Below, one piece after another: positions 62,795 through 64,000 of a stretch of 64,000 nt of DNA; position 1 is the first letter of the stretch; each line of letters starts with the position of its first letter. The position numbers and the translations under genes were made by a program. The notes beneath the pieces are model-generated. The model saw nothing but the letters and a program-made list of their open reading frames with translations. It ran no database searches and was not told the origin of the DNA. The stretch comes from Nodularia sp. NIES-3585 (GTDB lineage: Bacteria > Cyanobacteriota > Cyanobacteriia > Cyanobacteriales > Nostocaceae), in assembly GCF_002218065.1 (NCBI RefSeq), contig NZ_BDUB01000001.1, positions 1,992,711-2,056,710 on the forward strand, given 5' to 3'.

Positions 62795-64000
62795 ATGCAG
62801 GTCTTACGTTGTCTTCCCAAACAAGAAATTATCAACCTCAGCGTTAGTTTGGGGCGTGGCGGTGAAGCTTGCATCTATGCAGTGCCGGACTGTGGTGATT
62901 TAGTAGCCAAGGTTTATCACAAACCAACAGTTGCTCACGCCCACAAACTCCAGGCGATGCTTGCCAACCCTCCAGAAAACCCTACCGCTAACTTAGGTCA
63001 TATTTCCATTGCTTGGCCGCAGGATTTATTATGGGCCACAGATCCCAGCAAGGGGATCATCGGCTTTTTGATGCCGCGGATTCGGGGGATGCGCCCCATT
63101 ATCGACTTTTACAATCCCAGAACTCGTCGCGAACACTGTCCCTTATTCAATTACCAGTATCTGCTTCGCACGGCGCGTAATTTAGCAGCGGCTTTTGCTG
63201 CTTTGCACAATAGTGGATATTGTGTTGGTGACGTGAATGAGTCGAATATTTTAGTCAGCGATACAGCATTGGTGACTTTGGTAGATACTGACTCTTTCCA
63301 AGTGTCTGATCCTGACCAGAAGATTGTTTATCGTTGTGCAGTAGGTAAACCAGAGTTTACTCCCCCGGAACTACAGAATAAAATTTTTGCTCAACACGAC
63401 CGCAAAATTTCCCATGACTTATTCGGCTTGGCGGTGTTGATTTTCCAACTACTCATGGAAGGTACTCACCCCTTTTCGGGAATTTTTCAAGGTATTCCTG
63501 AGCCACCAACCTACGAAGCCCGGATTGCTGCGGGACATTTTACTTACAGTCAAAAGCGTCAAGTACCTTATCGTCCCACTCCCATCGCACCGGCTTGGGA
63601 AGTGCTGCATCCCAAGTTGCAAGAATTATTTTTACGTTGTTTTGAGGATGGTCACAATGAGCCACATCTGCGCCCCAGCGCCCAAACTTGGCTCTCAGCT
63701 TTAGCTGAAGCTGAAGATAGCCTGATTACTTGTACTGCTAATCCACAACATCGCTACAACAACCATTTAGATAGTTGTCCTTGGTGTGAACGGACTGTGC
63801 GCTTAGGTGGACGTGATCCATTTCCATCACCTAGAGCCGTAGAAAATCGCGAACATCTGCGTCCACGAGTTGTCCCAAAAAGGCGTTACGCCCAGCGTCC
63901 ACGTTCTCCACAACCAGCTAGAACCCAGTCCCAAGTTAATTTTTGGCAGCCAATACCTACTTCTAGCTATTCTGCTTATCAACCTCAAAAGAAAACTAAG
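62795..64000 (+). CDS. Protein kinase with C-terminal Zn-ribbon (TerY-P triad), 3'-truncated by window
   Basis: At least 402 residues, open to the window end. The kinase fold shows a glycine loop (LGRGGEACIYAV), Lys in LVAKVYHK, and a divergent catalytic loop GDVNESNILV where typical kinases have HRDxKPxN. VDTDSFQV replaces DFG, but the catalytic and metal Asp residues are kept. After the kinase (about residue 325) is a short Cys motif SCPWCERTV, likely part of a zinc ribbon, and then an Arg/Pro-rich region (RPRVVPKRRYAQRPRSPQPA). This is the third member of the vWA-PP2C-kinase set. Confidence 0.85.
   Translation, partial: MQVLRCLPKQEIINLSVSLGRGGEACIYAVPDCGDLVAKVYHKPTVAHAHKLQAMLANPPENPTANLGHISIAWPQDLLWATDPSKGIIGFLMPRIRGMRPIIDFYNPRTRREHCPLFNYQYLLRTARNLAAAFAALHNSGYCVGDVNESNILVSDTALVTLVDTDSFQVSDPDQKIVYRCAVGKPEFTPPELQNKIFAQHDRKISHDLFGLAVLIFQLLMEGTHPFSGIFQGIPEPPTYEARIAAGHFTYSQKRQVPYRPTPIAPAWEVLHPKLQELFLRCFEDGHNEPHLRPSAQTWLSALAEAEDSLITCTANPQHRYNNHLDSCPWCERTVRLGGRDPFPSPRAVENREHLRPRVVPKRRYAQRPRSPQPARTQSQVNFWQPIPTSSYSAYQPQKKTK

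Overview
The window reads as chromosome from a filamentous, probably heterocyst-forming cyanobacterium (Nostocales: Nostoc, Anabaena or Nodularia type). The GCGATCGC palindrome (HIP1) recurs throughout on both strands. The gene content is cyanobacterial: ndhM, petN, Ycf46, a Ycf29/Rre1-like regulator, a PatA-type regulator, DUF2808, DUF3598 and DUF1614 proteins, menD, and a tmRNA with an ANNIV... tag. A CcbP-like calcium-binding protein and a small protein resembling a heterocyst-regulator family point to the heterocystous clade. Heptamer repeats, small inverted-repeat elements and G/C-rich dispersed repeats between genes are also typical of that clade.

Layout. 1-2.6 kb is a toxin-antitoxin island: hicBA, a decayed vapBC, an intact antitoxin/PIN pair and an orphan hicB. 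2.6-5.8 kb is housekeeping: rseP, nth, rpsN, a small unknown and aat. 5.9-7.2 kb is a second toxin-antitoxin patch, where a 171-bp non-autonomous element has split one toxin gene. 7.2-18.4 kb holds DUF3598, ftsX, def, a 4Fe-4S-type RecB-like nuclease, a GNAT, recJ, a YdcF protein, a Ctp protease, a glycosyltransferase and a response regulator. 18.4-25.2 kb holds a small putative differentiation regulator, a long non-coding stretch, ndhM, ssrA, a membrane Ser/Thr kinase, menD and folB. 25.3-36 kb is more accessory: patatin, sugar acetyltransferase, CcbP-like protein, two Uma2 nucleases, ribokinase, a yeast-type cytosine deaminase, an SH3 protein, Ycf46 and a DUF262/DUF1524 protein, with several mobile-looking repeats between them. 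36.3-39.8 kb is the conserved rpmH-rnpA-PH-yidC-jag-DUF177 cluster (minus strand). 41.2-44.1 kb is the pntA1-pntA2-pntB transhydrogenase operon. 44.4-60.7 kb has a desaturase, a pentapeptide-repeat protein, a four-GAF histidine kinase, petN with a small membrane partner, a deleted cytochrome P450, an aminotransferase, ftsH, DUF1614, an AI-2E-family transporter and a PatA-type regulator. The right edge (61.2-64 kb) is a vWA / PP2C / kinase set matching the TerY-P triad; the kinase runs off the window.

How the genes work together. Three co-directional sets look like real operons: rpmH to DUF177 (ribosome/RNase P and membrane insertion), pntA1-A2-B (one enzyme), and the vWA-phosphatase-kinase triad (a phospho-signalling module). 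rseP and nth overlap by 4 nt. The toxin-antitoxin genes lie on either side of conserved housekeeping genes and show stepwise decay: a nonsense codon, a remnant tail and an element insertion. No CRISPR array, tRNA, rRNA operon, complete transposase or prophage was recognised. The most unusual items are the hicBA pair set inside a duplicated vapBC shell, the 171-bp element with a 9-bp target duplication, an intergenic repeat captured inside recJ, an extra segment inside the patatin, an Ig-like insert in YidC, and the TerY-P triad.
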